Notes: generated by a model from the sequence alone, not told the origin. DNA of 55,191 nt from a bacterium (GCA_024641305.1 JAHEDI010000022.1:1-55191); one strand, 5' to 3'. Shown: positions 1 to 8,700, numbered from the stretch's first letter. Made by a program: numbers and translations.

Positions 1-244
1 GATCCTTCCACGGTTCCGCAGCGTTGTACTCCCGGATCCGCTGCTCAAAGAACCCACAGTCATAGGCGCCTTGCGCCGCCGCCGTCCCCGAGTCGGCCTC
101 AACAAGCAACTCCCCTGTCATGGTCCATGCGTCAAGTGAGCCTTCTCCCAGAGTTCCAGCGTTGGCAGAGCCTGCAGTTATCACGAACGAGATCACAAGA
201 GCCGCAACGAGTCCCAGCCGGATCACGAACTTACCTCGAACCAT
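1..244 (-). CDS. Secreted protein, N-terminal part only (cut by window edge)
   Basis: The first 81 codons of a minus-strand gene are visible, starting with ATG at 244. Residues 1-29 form a clear signal peptide: a basic start (MVRGKFVIR), a hydrophobic core, and an AxA-type cleavage site (SANA, then GT). The mature part begins with an acidic, Ser/Thr-rich segment and contains one Cys in YDCGFFEQ. The start codon lies inside the end of the upstream lipoprotein gene (22 bp overlap), so the two are probably co-transcribed. I do not recognise the family. The rest of the gene lies left of the window. Confidence 0.7.
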   Translation of the reverse strand, partial: MVRGKFVIRLGLVAALVISFVITAGSANAGTLGEGSLDAWTMTGELLVEADSGTAAAQGAYDCGFFEQRIREYNAAEPWKD

Positions 245-954
245 ATCTGCCATCCAACCGCTGATGGGGAGACCACTGTGACAACCGGTCTACTGGCCCA
301 TCCGTCGGATATGGCATCCACAGCGTCGTCTTCAACTCTGCGGAGTTCAAAAGGCCCGCTAGAGGAAACGTACGAAATTGCGACTGCACCTCGGGGCAGG
401 TCCTCGACGAGTTCAGCAGGGAGTACTTCGGACGGCTCCACGATCTCATAGCTCGTGGCCAAATAGGGATCCGCCAAGTACACGATCCGCGAACCGCCCT
501 TGAACGCCGAATTGGCTCCTCTCGTGTACAGGCTCCTACCCTCGGACCCTTCGACCGTGTAGAGATTCACCAGTGGTGGATCCGGCCAAGTTGTCGCAAC
601 CCACGAGTCGAAGTCAATAATCGATTTCAGGGCCTCAATGGGGTCCGGGTTGTTGATGTCGAGGAAGGGGATGTTCTCACGACCCCCCAGGTTGGCTTCA
701 CCGACTTCGGCCACTACCTCGTCAATCAGCGCTTCAAGGGCAGCCGGACTTCCGACCGTTCCCGGGCTAGTGGTGGCGGTTGTTGTCAGCGAAGTCGTCG
801 TCGGAATCGTGGTGCTCGGCGAGGTCGTAGTCGTTGGGACGGCTGAGGTGACTGGAGCCCCGGCGACAGTCGTGGTGGTGATGGTCGTCGCGGCATTCGA
901 ACAAGACGTGATCAACAAAGCGGTGACGACAGTTGCACTCCCCTGCTTGATCAT
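223..954 (-). CDS. Thr-rich lipoprotein of unknown function
   Basis: 243 aa. The N-terminus has a short hydrophobic stretch ending in a lipobox (LITSC, Cys18), so the product should be a lipoprotein anchored to the outer face of the membrane. Residues about 20-66 are a low-complexity Thr/Ser/Pro linker, as in many actinobacterial lipoproteins. The globular part (about 67-243) contains no motif I recognise. Its 3' end overlaps the start of the next secreted-protein gene by 22 bp, so the two may act together. An AT-rich inverted repeat lies about 70-90 bp upstream of the start and may be its operator. Confidence 0.8.
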   Translation of the reverse strand: MIKQGSATVVTALLITSCSNAATTITTTTVAGAPVTSAVPTTTTSPSTTIPTTTSLTTTATTSPGTVGSPAALEALIDEVVAEVGEANLGGRENIPFLDINNPDPIEALKSIIDFDSWVATTWPDPPLVNLYTVEGSEGRSLYTRGANSAFKGGSRIVYLADPYLATSYEIVEPSEVLPAELVEDLPRGAVAISYVSSSGPFELRRVEDDAVDAISDGWASRPVVTVVSPSAVGWQIWFEVSS

Positions 955-1023
955 CGTTTGGCCCCTACTCGCCGGAACGTTGGCTCGTCCATGCCGGCTC
1001 CCACTCCAACAACTATCGCTCTA

Positions 1024-1043
1024 TATTGCTATATAGCGCAATA
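1024..1043. promoter_or_regulatory. AT-rich nested inverted repeat, possible operator
   Basis: TATTGC (1024-1029) pairs with GCAATA (1038-1043), and an overlapping palindrome CTATAT/ATATAG spans 1021-1036. It is the most AT-rich stretch in the area and lies 70-90 bp upstream of the lipoprotein start at 954. A repressor site or promoter element is a reasonable reading. A further palindrome, GAGAGATCTCTC, sits at 1054-1065. Confidence 0.35.
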
Positions 1044-1144
1044 GGTTGTCAACGAGAGATCTCTCCAACCACGTAACGTGACTATCGAACATCATAGAAG
1101 CCAACTGGAGCCCGGTCGACTGAGTATTTCGCGTTCAACCCCCC

Positions 1145-1405
1145 TCAGCCGAAATGCCGTGGTCTCCCACAAGTCGAGACGAAGGCCAGAAATCCGGCCA
1201 CCTCATGCTCGGTGAACCCGTCGAAAGCAAGCCGAGCCGACGCCCTGGCGTCTTCATCGGTTGGCAGAGCCTCGCCTATGAGAGAACGCAGAATCGGCGC
1301 CGACAGGATGCAGTCGGCCGCTTGCAAGATCGCAATCACAGGCCGATCAGATCCGAATAAGGGGCAGAACAAGCCAATCCCCCCACTCGGCCGACGGTCG
1401 TGCAC
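1145..1405 (-). CDS. Possible small protein or gene remnant
   Basis: An 86-codon frame with a GTG start at 1405. The C-terminal 60 residues (from VIAILQAADC to the end) read like a helical protein and use GC-rich third positions, but there is no ribosome binding site and no recognisable family. It is the only plausible coding content of the 955-1491 gap. It could be the decayed 3' end of a longer gene. Confidence 0.25.
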   Translation of the reverse strand: MHDRRPSGGIGLFCPLFGSDRPVIAILQAADCILSAPILRSLIGEALPTDEDARASARLAFDGFTEHEVAGFLAFVSTCGRPRHFG

Positions 1406-1491
1406 CCGGGTGTTCCATCACACACTGATCCAGCCTCGTTTAAGAGGTCGACACAGCGCCCACCCCGTGTGAGGAGGACGCTGCGTTTAAC

Positions 1492-1797
1492 TCAGCTTCC
1501 GGTGCTCATCCATGAGTCATGGATTTCGAACGTGGGAATGACCCCTGTCATCATCCATGAATCGTGAACGCCGTCAGCTGCGAAGCTGACCGAACCCACC
1601 GGCACGTTCATCCACGAATCGTGAATCTCAGCCGCCGGGCCTCCGACGAGCAGCACAATTGCGACCACCGCGGCAACGATGACGGCAACCACACCCATAA
1701 CTGTGAGTAGAGGAACCACTGACGTTGGTGTCTGAGGAACAGTCACCCCGCCAACTTTTTCTTGGGGCCTCATGGTCCCTGGATCGACGGTAGACAT
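1492..1797 (-). CDS. Small membrane protein with three HDSWM motifs
   Basis: 101 aa. I chose ATG 1797 because AAAGGAGG lies at ideal distance upstream; a longer frame to 2004 has no such site. Residues 1-28 are polar and Pro/Thr-rich, 29-51 form one strong transmembrane helix (VVPLLTVMGV onward), and the rest is a short tail. The tail carries the pentapeptide HDSWM three times, at residues 59-63, 78-82 and 93-97, twice as EIHDSWM and once as VHDSWM, each followed by a short hydrophobic stretch. Repeated His/Asp/Met in a probably extracytoplasmic tail could bind metal or act as a recognition peptide; this is speculation. I know no described family with this motif. Confidence 0.75.
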   Translation of the reverse strand: MSTVDPGTMRPQEKVGGVTVPQTPTSVVPLLTVMGVVAVIVAAVVAIVLLVGGPAAEIHDSWMNVPVGSVSFAADGVHDSWMMTGVIPTFEIHDSWMSTGS

Positions 1798-1961
1798 GGG
1801 AACCTCCTTTCGGAGCGAAGAGACTTTCGTCCCAGCCGCTCCAACTATCCCTCTGGCGTCATCACGCCAGTTGAACCGTCTCCATACACCAATGTCTCGC
1901 TTCCCCGCCGAACACAACAGAGCAAAAGGACCCCACCCGTGCAAAACCCTGCCCGCTCGAA

Positions 1962-2012
1962 GGTCGAGTGTGCATCCAGATTCGATATGAGCACACGTAT
2001 GCACACTCGACC
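1962..2012. terminator. Perfect 14-bp inverted repeat downstream of ABC operon
   Basis: GGTCGAGTGTGCAT (1962-1975) is the exact inverse of 1999-2012, with a 23-nt loop. Immediately beside it is a second hairpin, CCTGCG (2012-2017) with CGCAGG (2025-2030). Both follow the stop of the ABC permease (2044, minus strand) and precede the small membrane protein. No T-run is visible, so this may be a Rho-independent-like stem or a mobile-repeat relic. Confidence 0.45.
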
Positions 2013-2043
2013 CTGCGTCTACGGCGCAGGACCACCCACGGGG

Positions 2044-2787
2044 TCAGGAGTGTTCGCGAAGGGTGAACGTCGCCGCGCCCAGGATCAGGATTCCATAGAT
2101 CGGGAGAGCCATGACTGCACCAAGGTTGGAGGACAGGCTGGTGCCTGCCACCAAGTCCTGGAGAACCTGGTTGGCGTAGTACATCGGAGAAACCCGGCTA
2201 ATCACCTGTGCCCAGCCGGGCAAGGCGTCGACCGGGACCATCATCCCCGAAAACAGGAAGCTAGGGATGATGACCAGCGGAATGAAGGGAATGACCTGGC
2301 CTTCGGTTTGAGCAACATTGGAGACGAGAATCCCCAACGACAGGGAGATAACGGCCAGCAACCAAAGGACGATGAATGACTCGGCCAGACGCTGGAAGTC
2401 ATAGCCAAGGTTGAACAAGAGCTGAAGAGCAACGAGCACCATCGTCGAAACCGCCGTGGCGAGGGCGGTGTAGCCCAATAGGTAGCCGCCCACGATCTCG
2501 AACTGGCGGTAGCCATTCACAAACATTCGCTCGAGCGTTTGGGCGACTCGTTCTCGGACCAAAACGATGGCGGTCAGAATGAAGGTTGCGAAGTGGACGA
2601 TATATGCGCCAAAAGGCACCACAAACCGTTCCTGACCGGCGGCCGGGATTGACGTGGCATCGAAAAGTGTCTTCACAAAGAACACCAGCAACAACGGGGC
2701 CGCCACCACCAGAATCATAAAACGGCGATCTCGTCGAATCTGCTTGAGCACCCGCCGGGCCACGGCTCTGGTTCTACTTGGCCCCAT
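2044..2787 (-). CDS. ABC-2 type transporter permease
   Basis: 247 aa, the usual length for a DrrB/ABC-2 permease. A cytoplasmic basic N-terminus is followed by six predicted membrane segments: near residues 25-43, 55-78, 105-127, 138-160, 168-190 and 220-240. There is the typical loop after the fifth segment (PVDALPGWAQVISRVSPMYYANQ), characteristic of ABC-2 exporters. The start (GGGAGG eight bases upstream) lies 14 bp inside the ATPase gene, so the pair is translationally coupled and forms one exporter. The substrate cannot be read from sequence; relatives export drugs, lipids or peptides. Confidence 0.88.
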   Translation of the reverse strand: MGPSRTRAVARRVLKQIRRDRRFMILVVAAPLLLVFFVKTLFDATSIPAAGQERFVVPFGAYIVHFATFILTAIVLVRERVAQTLERMFVNGYRQFEIVGGYLLGYTALATAVSTMVLVALQLLFNLGYDFQRLAESFIVLWLLAVISLSLGILVSNVAQTEGQVIPFIPLVIIPSFLFSGMMVPVDALPGWAQVISRVSPMYYANQVLQDLVAGTSLSSNLGAVMALPIYGILILGAATFTLREHS

Positions 2788-3640
2788 GATCGCCCTCCCT
2801 GCCGATCATGGACAGCACGACATCTTCGAGGGTCGGCTCTTTAACTTCGATCCGGGTGACCCTCGGGTCGAGACCGAAATTGTGCAGGAGGCCCGGCAGG
2901 TCATCAGATAGAGATCGCAGCGCTTGCTCAACCACGTCCCCACCGCGGTGGACTCGCACGGTCGCTCCGCCTGTCGAGAACAGCTCGGACGGGGTGGCGT
3001 TGGCGAGAACTGTGCCGGAGCGGATGATCGCCACCCGGTCACAGTGGACCACCTCATCCATCTGATGGGTACTCACCACGAGCGTCACGCCCGACTCGGC
3101 GAGTCGCCTGAACCGTTGCCAGAACGTGTGGCGCAACTCCGGGTCGACGCCAGCGGTGGGTTCGTCAAGGAATAGCATCTGCGGTTCGTGGACCAGGGTG
3201 GCGGCCAGGGAAGCCCTCTGCCGCTGGCCTCCCGATAGCGCTCGAATCTGCCGGTCTGCCTGATCTCGCAAGTCGACGAATTCGAGCACGGAGCGAGCTT
3301 TCTGCTCAACACTTTCCGACATGTGGCCGCGTCCGAAGAATGTGACATTCTCAAGGACGGTGAGGTCCTCGTACAGGACGGGTGCCTGTGGCATGTATCC
3401 GATCGTCGAACGGACCTGACGCTTGTGGGCGAACGGATCAACACCAAGAACTCGAATCTCGCCCGAATCGGGCCGCAAAGCACCAACGAGCATGCGTATC
3501 AGCGTTGTCTTGCCTGCCCCATTTGCCCCCACCAGTCCAACAATTGAGCCTTTGGGGACTTCGAGATCGACGCCGGAAAGTGCCACGACCTGGCCGTAGG
3601 CCTTGGAGATTGACGAAACTGAGATCGCTTGGTCGGCCAT
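2774..3640 (-). CDS. ABC transporter ATP-binding protein
   Basis: 288 aa. All nucleotide-binding motifs are present: Walker A GANGAGKTT (38-46), Q-loop MPQAPV (about 83-88), signature LSGGQ (135-139), Walker B MLFLDEP (155-161) and H-loop STHQMDE. The C-terminal 60 residues form the extension seen in DrrA-type exporters. It powers the permease encoded 14 bp overlapping downstream. Its ATG shares one base with the stop of the preceding AAA-type gene (TGATG), so the three are probably one operon. Confidence 0.93.
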   Translation of the reverse strand: MADQAISVSSISKAYGQVVALSGVDLEVPKGSIVGLVGANGAGKTTLIRMLVGALRPDSGEIRVLGVDPFAHKRQVRSTIGYMPQAPVLYEDLTVLENVTFFGRGHMSESVEQKARSVLEFVDLRDQADRQIRALSGGQRQRASLAATLVHEPQMLFLDEPTAGVDPELRHTFWQRFRRLAESGVTLVVSTHQMDEVVHCDRVAIIRSGTVLANATPSELFSTGGATVRVHRGGDVVEQALRSLSDDLPGLLHNFGLDPRVTRIEVKEPTLEDVVLSMIGREGDHGAK

Positions 3641-4299
3641 CAGGTCGACGATGACTCAAGCGCCCGGCAGCAGCCGGGGAGCGTGGCTCGGATAGCCGCC
3701 AACGCGACAGCCGACTTCGAGCTGAACTCGATGGCTGGCGGGACGAACACCCGTCGGGGATGGTCGGACCACGCCGAAGTAATCAACCGGTCGATTTCTC
3801 TCGCCCTCCCGACGGTCTCGGAGCGGATACGATCCTGATGGTACCCCTCATCCAAGGGTGGCGTCTGCAGATGGATGACAGCCATGTAACGGGCTAGCTC
3901 CTCAGCACTCGTCGAGCCCATGGCCTCCCAGAACGATTCCGCCGATCCTGGCCAGTAGGCCCGTCCGTCGATGGTCCCACGGTCACAAAGCGCTACCCCG
4001 ACCCGCCCCTCTTCAACGACGAGTGCTTCGAGTTGGCGCTGAACGGCAAAGATGGCTCGCTGCGAAGCATGCAACCCGGCCTCAGAGTCATGCCGGGGAA
4101 ATCCGCCGCCGAAGACAACCGTGGCCGCCTCAGGGAGAATCGCCACATGGCGGCAAAATGTGTGAGCGGCTAGTTCCAGGACGGCGGTCTTACCGGCTCC
4201 AGGACCACCCGTGACCACCACCAACTGTGCTTCGTGGGAGGGTTCGGGACAGCGACAGGGCCGTGATCCAACTCGAAGTGTCGGGAACTCACCGTTCAT
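3640..4299 (-). CDS. AAA-type P-loop NTPase (AAA_28-like)
   Basis: 219 aa. The P-loop GGPGAGKT is at residues 31-38, followed by features of the AAA_28 / nucleotide-kinase-like group: an ILPEAATVVFGGGFPR segment, a CDRGTIDG motif (catalytic Asp-Arg) and an HLQTPP motif. Cys residues before the P-loop (CRCPEPSHE) are unusual and could bind metal. Members of this group often look like small-molecule kinases but are mostly uncharacterised. It is first in the operon with the ABC exporter (TGATG junction) and divergent from the OLD-like nuclease, with 122 bp between the two starts. Confidence 0.75.
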   Translation of the reverse strand: MNGEFPTLRVGSRPCRCPEPSHEAQLVVVTGGPGAGKTAVLELAAHTFCRHVAILPEAATVVFGGGFPRHDSEAGLHASQRAIFAVQRQLEALVVEEGRVGVALCDRGTIDGRAYWPGSAESFWEAMGSTSAEELARYMAVIHLQTPPLDEGYHQDRIRSETVGRAREIDRLITSAWSDHPRRVFVPPAIEFSSKSAVALAAIRATLPGCCRALESSST

Positions 4300-4421
4300 G
4301 TCTGCCGCTCTCTTTCTTCTATAGGTCTAGCTCTTTTTGGCGCCAATGCAGCGAGTCCAGCACGCGGTCTTTCTTGAACAGACAGGAACTACTTCACAAG
4401 CATCTGCAACAATGCGCACTC

Positions 4422-5672
4422 ATGGAACCGGGTCTCGACGCAAGTAACTTCCCGGGGTTGATCCGGGTGGACATCGACGGCTACCGGTCGATCCGCAACG
4501 CCTCGTTTCGCCCCGGTCGGCTCTCTGCCTTGGTCGGCGAATCGAGTGCCGGCAAATCAAACGTACTTGAAGCGATTCGGGCAGTCCTCGATCCAACCGC
4601 CCCGCCCCTGGTGCCAGGCGAGATTGCCCGAGACGGGGACGGAACCATCCGGATTAACGCCGAGTTCGCAGACGGATCATCGTCCTTCATCGCCGGCCTG
4701 CCTCAGCATCGAGGCCACTCAGGCGACGTAATGTCGCACACACCACTGTTTCTTCCGGCCGATTTACGATCGAGCACGCTCGTCGCCAGGTCGGCCAACG
4801 ATTCCCCTCCCCACCATCGAGCCGTCGATATCCTCCAGGAAGCCCTGGCGGGACGAGGAATCGACGGGCAACCCAACCACCATCACCAGGGAGCTACCGC
4901 GGCAGCCCACGGCCTCGTCGACGGTCTCGAAGCCTGCCTAACGGCCAACGTCACGGGAATGATCCTGCTTATCGAGGAGCCAGAACTGTTCCTTCCCCCG
5001 CAGATTCAGCGATACCTCTACCGACTCCTGCACCAACTGTCCGAGGCCGACAATCAGGTCTTCTACTCCACCCACTCGCCCTCGTTTCTCAATGTTGCCC
5101 GGCTCGACGAACTGGTGATGATCGAGCACCGGCCAGGCGAGGGCACCCGGCTGTTCCAGCCTGAACCCCTCCCTGCCGATCAGGAATTCGTGGCCGCTTC
5201 CGAGTTCGACGCATCTCGGGGAGAGCTATTCCTCGCTCGGGCGGCCGTGCTGGTCGAAGGGCTGACCGAAAAGCTGGCTCTTCCCTTCGTGTTTCGGGCG
5301 ATGGGCCATGACGCCGACCGGGAGCGGATCTCGATCGTGGAATGCGGTGGCAAGTCGAACATCGTGCTCGCCGCCCGGATTGCCAAAGCCGTAGGGGTCC
5401 CGTTCATTGCACTCCATGATCGTGACGCTCCAGCGGGCAAACGGCCGAATGAGGGCCAGGCCTACTTGAACAAGTTGATCGGTGAGATCGCCGGCGAGGA
5501 TGGCAGGGTCGAAATGATTCCTGATTTCGAAGGCATCTCCGGTTTGCGAGGGCATCGCCACAAGCCCGAACGCGCCTGGGAACGCTTCTCCAAGCTGACC
5601 GCCGATGAAATCCCTGCTCCGCTCGCTCACACCGTCGAACGTGCCGTGAAACTAGCGAGCCGCTCGTCCTAG
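4422..5672 (+). CDS. Compact OLD-family ATPase/TOPRIM nuclease
   Basis: 416 aa from ATG 4422; the frame stays open upstream but that part looks non-coding. An SMC/RecF-type ATPase half comes first: Walker A GESSAGKS (39-46), Walker B ILLIEEPE (181-188) and H-loop STHSP (216-220). A C-terminal TOPRIM domain has VEGLTE (279-284) and HDRDA (332-336), which supply the acidic metal ligands. OLD nucleases cut DNA and some act in phage defence or DNA repair. It is shorter than typical OLD proteins because the ATPase insert between the Walker motifs is only about 135 residues. No UvrD/GajB-like helicase is beside it, so it is a solo (class 1) type. The start has only a weak ribosome binding site. Confidence 0.8.
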   Translation: MEPGLDASNFPGLIRVDIDGYRSIRNASFRPGRLSALVGESSAGKSNVLEAIRAVLDPTAPPLVPGEIARDGDGTIRINAEFADGSSSFIAGLPQHRGHSGDVMSHTPLFLPADLRSSTLVARSANDSPPHHRAVDILQEALAGRGIDGQPNHHHQGATAAAHGLVDGLEACLTANVTGMILLIEEPELFLPPQIQRYLYRLLHQLSEADNQVFYSTHSPSFLNVARLDELVMIEHRPGEGTRLFQPEPLPADQEFVAASEFDASRGELFLARAAVLVEGLTEKLALPFVFRAMGHDADRERISIVECGGKSNIVLAARIAKAVGVPFIALHDRDAPAGKRPNEGQAYLNKLIGEIAGEDGRVEMIPDFEGISGLRGHRHKPERAWERFSKLTADEIPAPLAHTVERAVKLASRSS

Positions 5673-5692
5673 ACAGCTACAAAGGACGATCC

Positions 5693-6436
5693 TTAACTCG
5701 CAGGTCTGGACCCGACTACCAGCGCCACCGGGAGCCCCCACATCGACAATCGCTGGTCGTCTTCAATCATGAACCCGGCCTGGGCCAAGGCTTGACCGAC
5801 CCGGATCGGTCGACAGTCCAGGAGTCTCGGGAAAGCCGAGTGACCCCATTCGTATCCTCGCTGCATCAGAGGCGCCGGATCTTCTTTACGCAACGACACC
5901 ACGGCGATCCGCCCGCCCGACCTGAGAATCCGGTACGTCTCGGCAGCGACTACCGCGATCTGGGGAGTGTCGAACAACTCGAGGGTGAAGCTCATGAAGG
6001 CGGCGTCAAACCGGCCGTCATCAAACGGCAGCCCACCGCCATCACCCTGTACGACCACTCCTACGGTCTGACTATCAACCGATAGTCGACGGTGAGCGAG
6101 CTGGCACATTTTCGAAGAAAGATCGATGCCCACAGCCACTCCGTCGGGACCCGCCAACCTTCCGAATTCAACGAGGACGTACCCGGGCCCGCTCCCGATT
6201 TCGAGCACGCTCTCCCCTGGCCCAACATGCAAAGCTGAGACTGCGGCAGAGCGAATTCGTCGCTCCCAGATCCCTTCGAGGGGCTCGTAGAACCGGGCAA
6301 TCCGATCGTAGTTCGCTTGAGTTTCTGCTTGAGTCGTCAAGACCCTGGCAACGTTGGGCGGGTCGTTGGACCGGCTTGCGACCTCGGAGCGTGTCTTGTG
6401 CCGGGTCCGATTCCGGAACTTCGTTAGCGCTCTCAT
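5693..6436 (-). CDS. Class I SAM-dependent methyltransferase
   Basis: 247 aa. ATG 6436 was chosen because GAGAGG lies just upstream and because it clears the end of the amidase gene (stop at 6459). Motif I is VLEIGSGPG (77-85), followed by the acidic SAM-ribose residue in GIDLSS, the post-motif-II stretch FDAAFMSFTLELF, and the typical TYRILRSGGRIAVVSL strand. The layout matches UbiE/arsenite-methyltransferase-like small-molecule enzymes; the substrate is unknown. It follows the amidase by 22 bp on the same strand. Confidence 0.85.
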   Translation of the reverse strand: MRALTKFRNRTRHKTRSEVASRSNDPPNVARVLTTQAETQANYDRIARFYEPLEGIWERRIRSAAVSALHVGPGESVLEIGSGPGYVLVEFGRLAGPDGVAVGIDLSSKMCQLAHRRLSVDSQTVGVVVQGDGGGLPFDDGRFDAAFMSFTLELFDTPQIAVVAAETYRILRSGGRIAVVSLRKEDPAPLMQRGYEWGHSAFPRLLDCRPIRVGQALAQAGFMIEDDQRLSMWGLPVALVVGSRPAS

Positions 6437-6458
6437 CGTCCTCTCGGTCGGCATCTGG

Positions 6459-7949
6459 CTAGTGCAGTGGCGGAGGTCGGCGGTCCCACCAGGGTTGGGC
6501 GGCCTGAAGTTGAGAAGCAAGCCGGAAGAGGGTCGCCTCATCTCCCCAGCGGCCGACGAACTGAACTCCAATCGGCAACTTGTCGACATTCCAATGGAGG
6601 GGTACCGACATCGCCGGCTGCCCGGTCATATTGAACAGCATGGTATTCGGAACAGGAGCCATATTCTCGCCGGCCACCTCCTCGAGGGCGCGGTCAAGCA
6701 GTTTGCGGACAGGTGCCCGGACGAGCACTTTCATCTGACGGATCTGGGATTCGGTCGGAGCCAGTTCACCAATCTTGACGGGCGGCCGCGCCAACGTCGG
6801 GGTGATGATGACATCATGATCGCGCCAGGCCGTCTGGACCCGACGGGACTCAGAATGCATGAAGCCAACCTCAGCCGCGAGATCGGCAGCCGTCAGCTTC
6901 CGGCCGATCACAGCCAGCAGCCAAGTCGTGAGTTCGAAATGATCGAGGTGGAGCTTCTTACCTGTCGCCAACTGCATGGTTTCGAGGTCACCGGCGAGCG
7001 AAGCAGCCCAGATCCGTACGAAGGTGGAAGGCATCCGGGCCCGGTCGAACGGAATCGTAACTTCCTCGACACGATGCCCGAGGCCCTCAAGAAGGGCGAC
7101 CGCCTTTTCGACGGCTTCCACGCAGTCAGGATGAGTGTCGGTGCCAAACAGGGCCTGGTTGGTGAAACCGATGCGAAGCTGGCCGGGATCGACATCGAGT
7201 TCTTCAACGTACGGCCGATCGGGTTCTCGGATCTGGTACGGAGCGCCGTGATCATGGCCCCTGGCCACGTCGAGCAGCAACGCGCTATCCCGGACCGACC
7301 GGGTTATGGCGTGAGTTTGAGTGAGTCCGAAACCAGGATCGCCGACCGCCGGACCATGCGGAACCCGGCCGCGAGTTGGTTTCATTCCGAACAGTCCACA
7401 GGCCGAAGCGGGTATCCGGATCGAACCTCCCCCATCGCTGGCGTGAGCGGCCGGCACGTACCCGGCCGCCACGGCCGCCGCCGCACCACCACTGGAGCCA
7501 CCCGGGGTCCGGGTGATGTCCCAAGGGTTGAGGGTAGGGCCATGGAGTTCGGGTTCGGTGACAGCAACCAGGCCAAACTCCGGCGTGTTTGTCTTGCCGA
7601 AGATGACGAGTCCAGCCTGTTTGTACCGAGCCACGATCTCGCTGTCATAGTCAGGAATGAACCCCATGAGGTACCGAGAACCACTCGTCATCGGCACTCC
7701 CGCCAGCGCCGACCCGAGATCCTTGAGCAAGAACGGCACACCCGCCAGGGGCCCTTCCGGGATCGGTCCGCCAACATACTCCATGGCTCGCTCGTAGATC
7801 TTGTGCACAACGGCATTGATCGTTGCGTTGGATCGTTCAACTGAGGCAATCGCCGCCTCTAGTAATTCGCGGGGATGTGCCTGTCCGGTCCGAACCAGGT
7901 CGGCCAATCCGGTGGCATCGTGCTTCTCGTACTCTGCATGCGCGGTCAT
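6459..7949 (-). CDS. Amidase signature family hydrolase
   Basis: 496 aa, full length for the family. The Ser-cisSer-Lys triad is complete: Lys76 (FLLKD), Ser152 in PGGSSGG and nucleophile Ser176 in [11 protein letters not shown], with the 24-residue spacing known from fatty acid amide hydrolase. Members hydrolyse amides such as 6-aminohexanoate cyclic dimer, aryl amides or glutamyl-tRNA side chains. No GatB/C partner is near, so a catabolic amidase is likelier than GatA. There is no obvious ribosome binding site before ATG 7949. Confidence 0.9.
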   Translation of the reverse strand: MTAHAEYEKHDATGLADLVRTGQAHPRELLEAAIASVERSNATINAVVHKIYERAMEYVGGPIPEGPLAGVPFLLKDLGSALAGVPMTSGSRYLMGFIPDYDSEIVARYKQAGLVIFGKTNTPEFGLVAVTEPELHGPTLNPWDITRTPGGSSGGAAAAVAAGYVPAAHASDGGGSIRIPASACGLFGMKPTRGRVPHGPAVGDPGFGLTQTHAITRSVRDSALLLDVARGHDHGAPYQIREPDRPYVEELDVDPGQLRIGFTNQALFGTDTHPDCVEAVEKAVALLEGLGHRVEEVTIPFDRARMPSTFVRIWAASLAGDLETMQLATGKKLHLDHFELTTWLLAVIGRKLTAADLAAEVGFMHSESRRVQTAWRDHDVIITPTLARPPVKIGELAPTESQIRQMKVLVRAPVRKLLDRALEEVAGENMAPVPNTMLFNMTGQPAMSVPLHWNVDKLPIGVQFVGRWGDEATLFRLASQLQAAQPWWDRRPPPLH

Positions 7950-7991
7950 AGGAGAAAACTACCGGAGCAGCGTTGCTCGGCGGGTCCCTGA

Positions 7992-8117
7992 ACCAGGTAT
8001 AAATCGACTCTCGCTCCGGACTCGAGCGAGCTGGCAGCCGCCGCCGCTGAACTCGGAATCACCGAACAGGAACTTACCGAAGCTCTTGGACAGTCCGGAC
8101 CCGGACCGCCGCCCTAA
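7992..8117 (+). pseudogene. Orphan 3' end of a decayed gene
   Basis: Between two minus-strand genes, the plus strand has a 41-codon open stretch ending at TAA 8115-8117. It contains ELAAAAAELGITEQELTEAL followed by a Gly/Pro tail. The helical ELGxTExELxEALG unit is a repeat common at the C-termini of actinobacterial secreted proteins. No start codon or ribosome binding site precedes it, and the frame is closed by TGA at 7989. It looks like a relic rather than a gene. Confidence 0.35.
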
Positions 8118-8142
8118 GGCATCGTTCCGAAACTTTGAGCTG

Positions 8143-8700
8143 TCAGAAAAGCGGAGTCCACCATTCGTGGTCAGCAACCGTCAATGCCCACAGCTCGTCG
8201 GAGCGGTCCGTTTCAAGTGACATCTCGGGTGCCGGATCCTGACTCACCTCGGGGTGTTCTGCGAGCAATCGCGCCAGCGCCGCGTCGGAGTCGACGAACC
8301 CCGTCAGCTCCGGATACGCAAACCATTGATCGGTAAAGACCTGTCGTTGAGTGCTGTTCATACTCGCCCAAAACTCAGGAGTGACCGAGCCGGACTCGCG
8401 GCTCACCAGTGGAACGCCGCGTAGCCAGGCGTGCTCGAAACCGAACTCGACCCAGAGATTGGCCACGAGCGCTCGAGAATCGAACCTCACCTCCCAGTGC
8501 TCGGATCTGCCATGCTCGTCCACGGTAGAGGTTGAAATCTGTACCGGGTGAGCGTGCGGATCAACCTCGGCGATCAGCGCTTGAGCCTGGCCCAACGCAT
8601 CGGCCGCAGTTATCCGACCGGCCAGCACCGCCACCTCGCGCTCAAACCAACGCCCGAGTGGTTCGTGGTGGTTAACGCGCAGCCGACCAAATATCCGCAT
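8143..8700 (-). CDS. Conserved-looking hypothetical protein
   Basis: 185 aa, soluble, acidic and rich in Trp, ending in WWTPLF. It has the look of a mixed alpha/beta cytoplasmic protein (STVDEHGRSEHWEVRFDSR... LWVEFGFEHAWL). No motif I recognise and no signal peptide. The start lacks a clear ribosome binding site. It sits 36 bp downstream of the two-TM protein gene on the same strand and may share its transcript. Confidence 0.6.
   Translation of the reverse strand: MRIFGRLRVNHHEPLGRWFEREVAVLAGRITAADALGQAQALIAEVDPHAHPVQISTSTVDEHGRSEHWEVRFDSRALVANLWVEFGFEHAWLRGVPLVSRESGSVTPEFWASMNSTQRQVFTDQWFAYPELTGFVDSDAALARLLAEHPEVSQDPAPEMSLETDRSDELWALTVADHEWWTPLF

Noticed and set aside
6354-7844. Long plus-strand frame (496 codons)
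   Set aside because: Antisense of the amidase at 6459-7949, which has intact catalytic motifs. The plus frame is Arg/His-rich with no domain.
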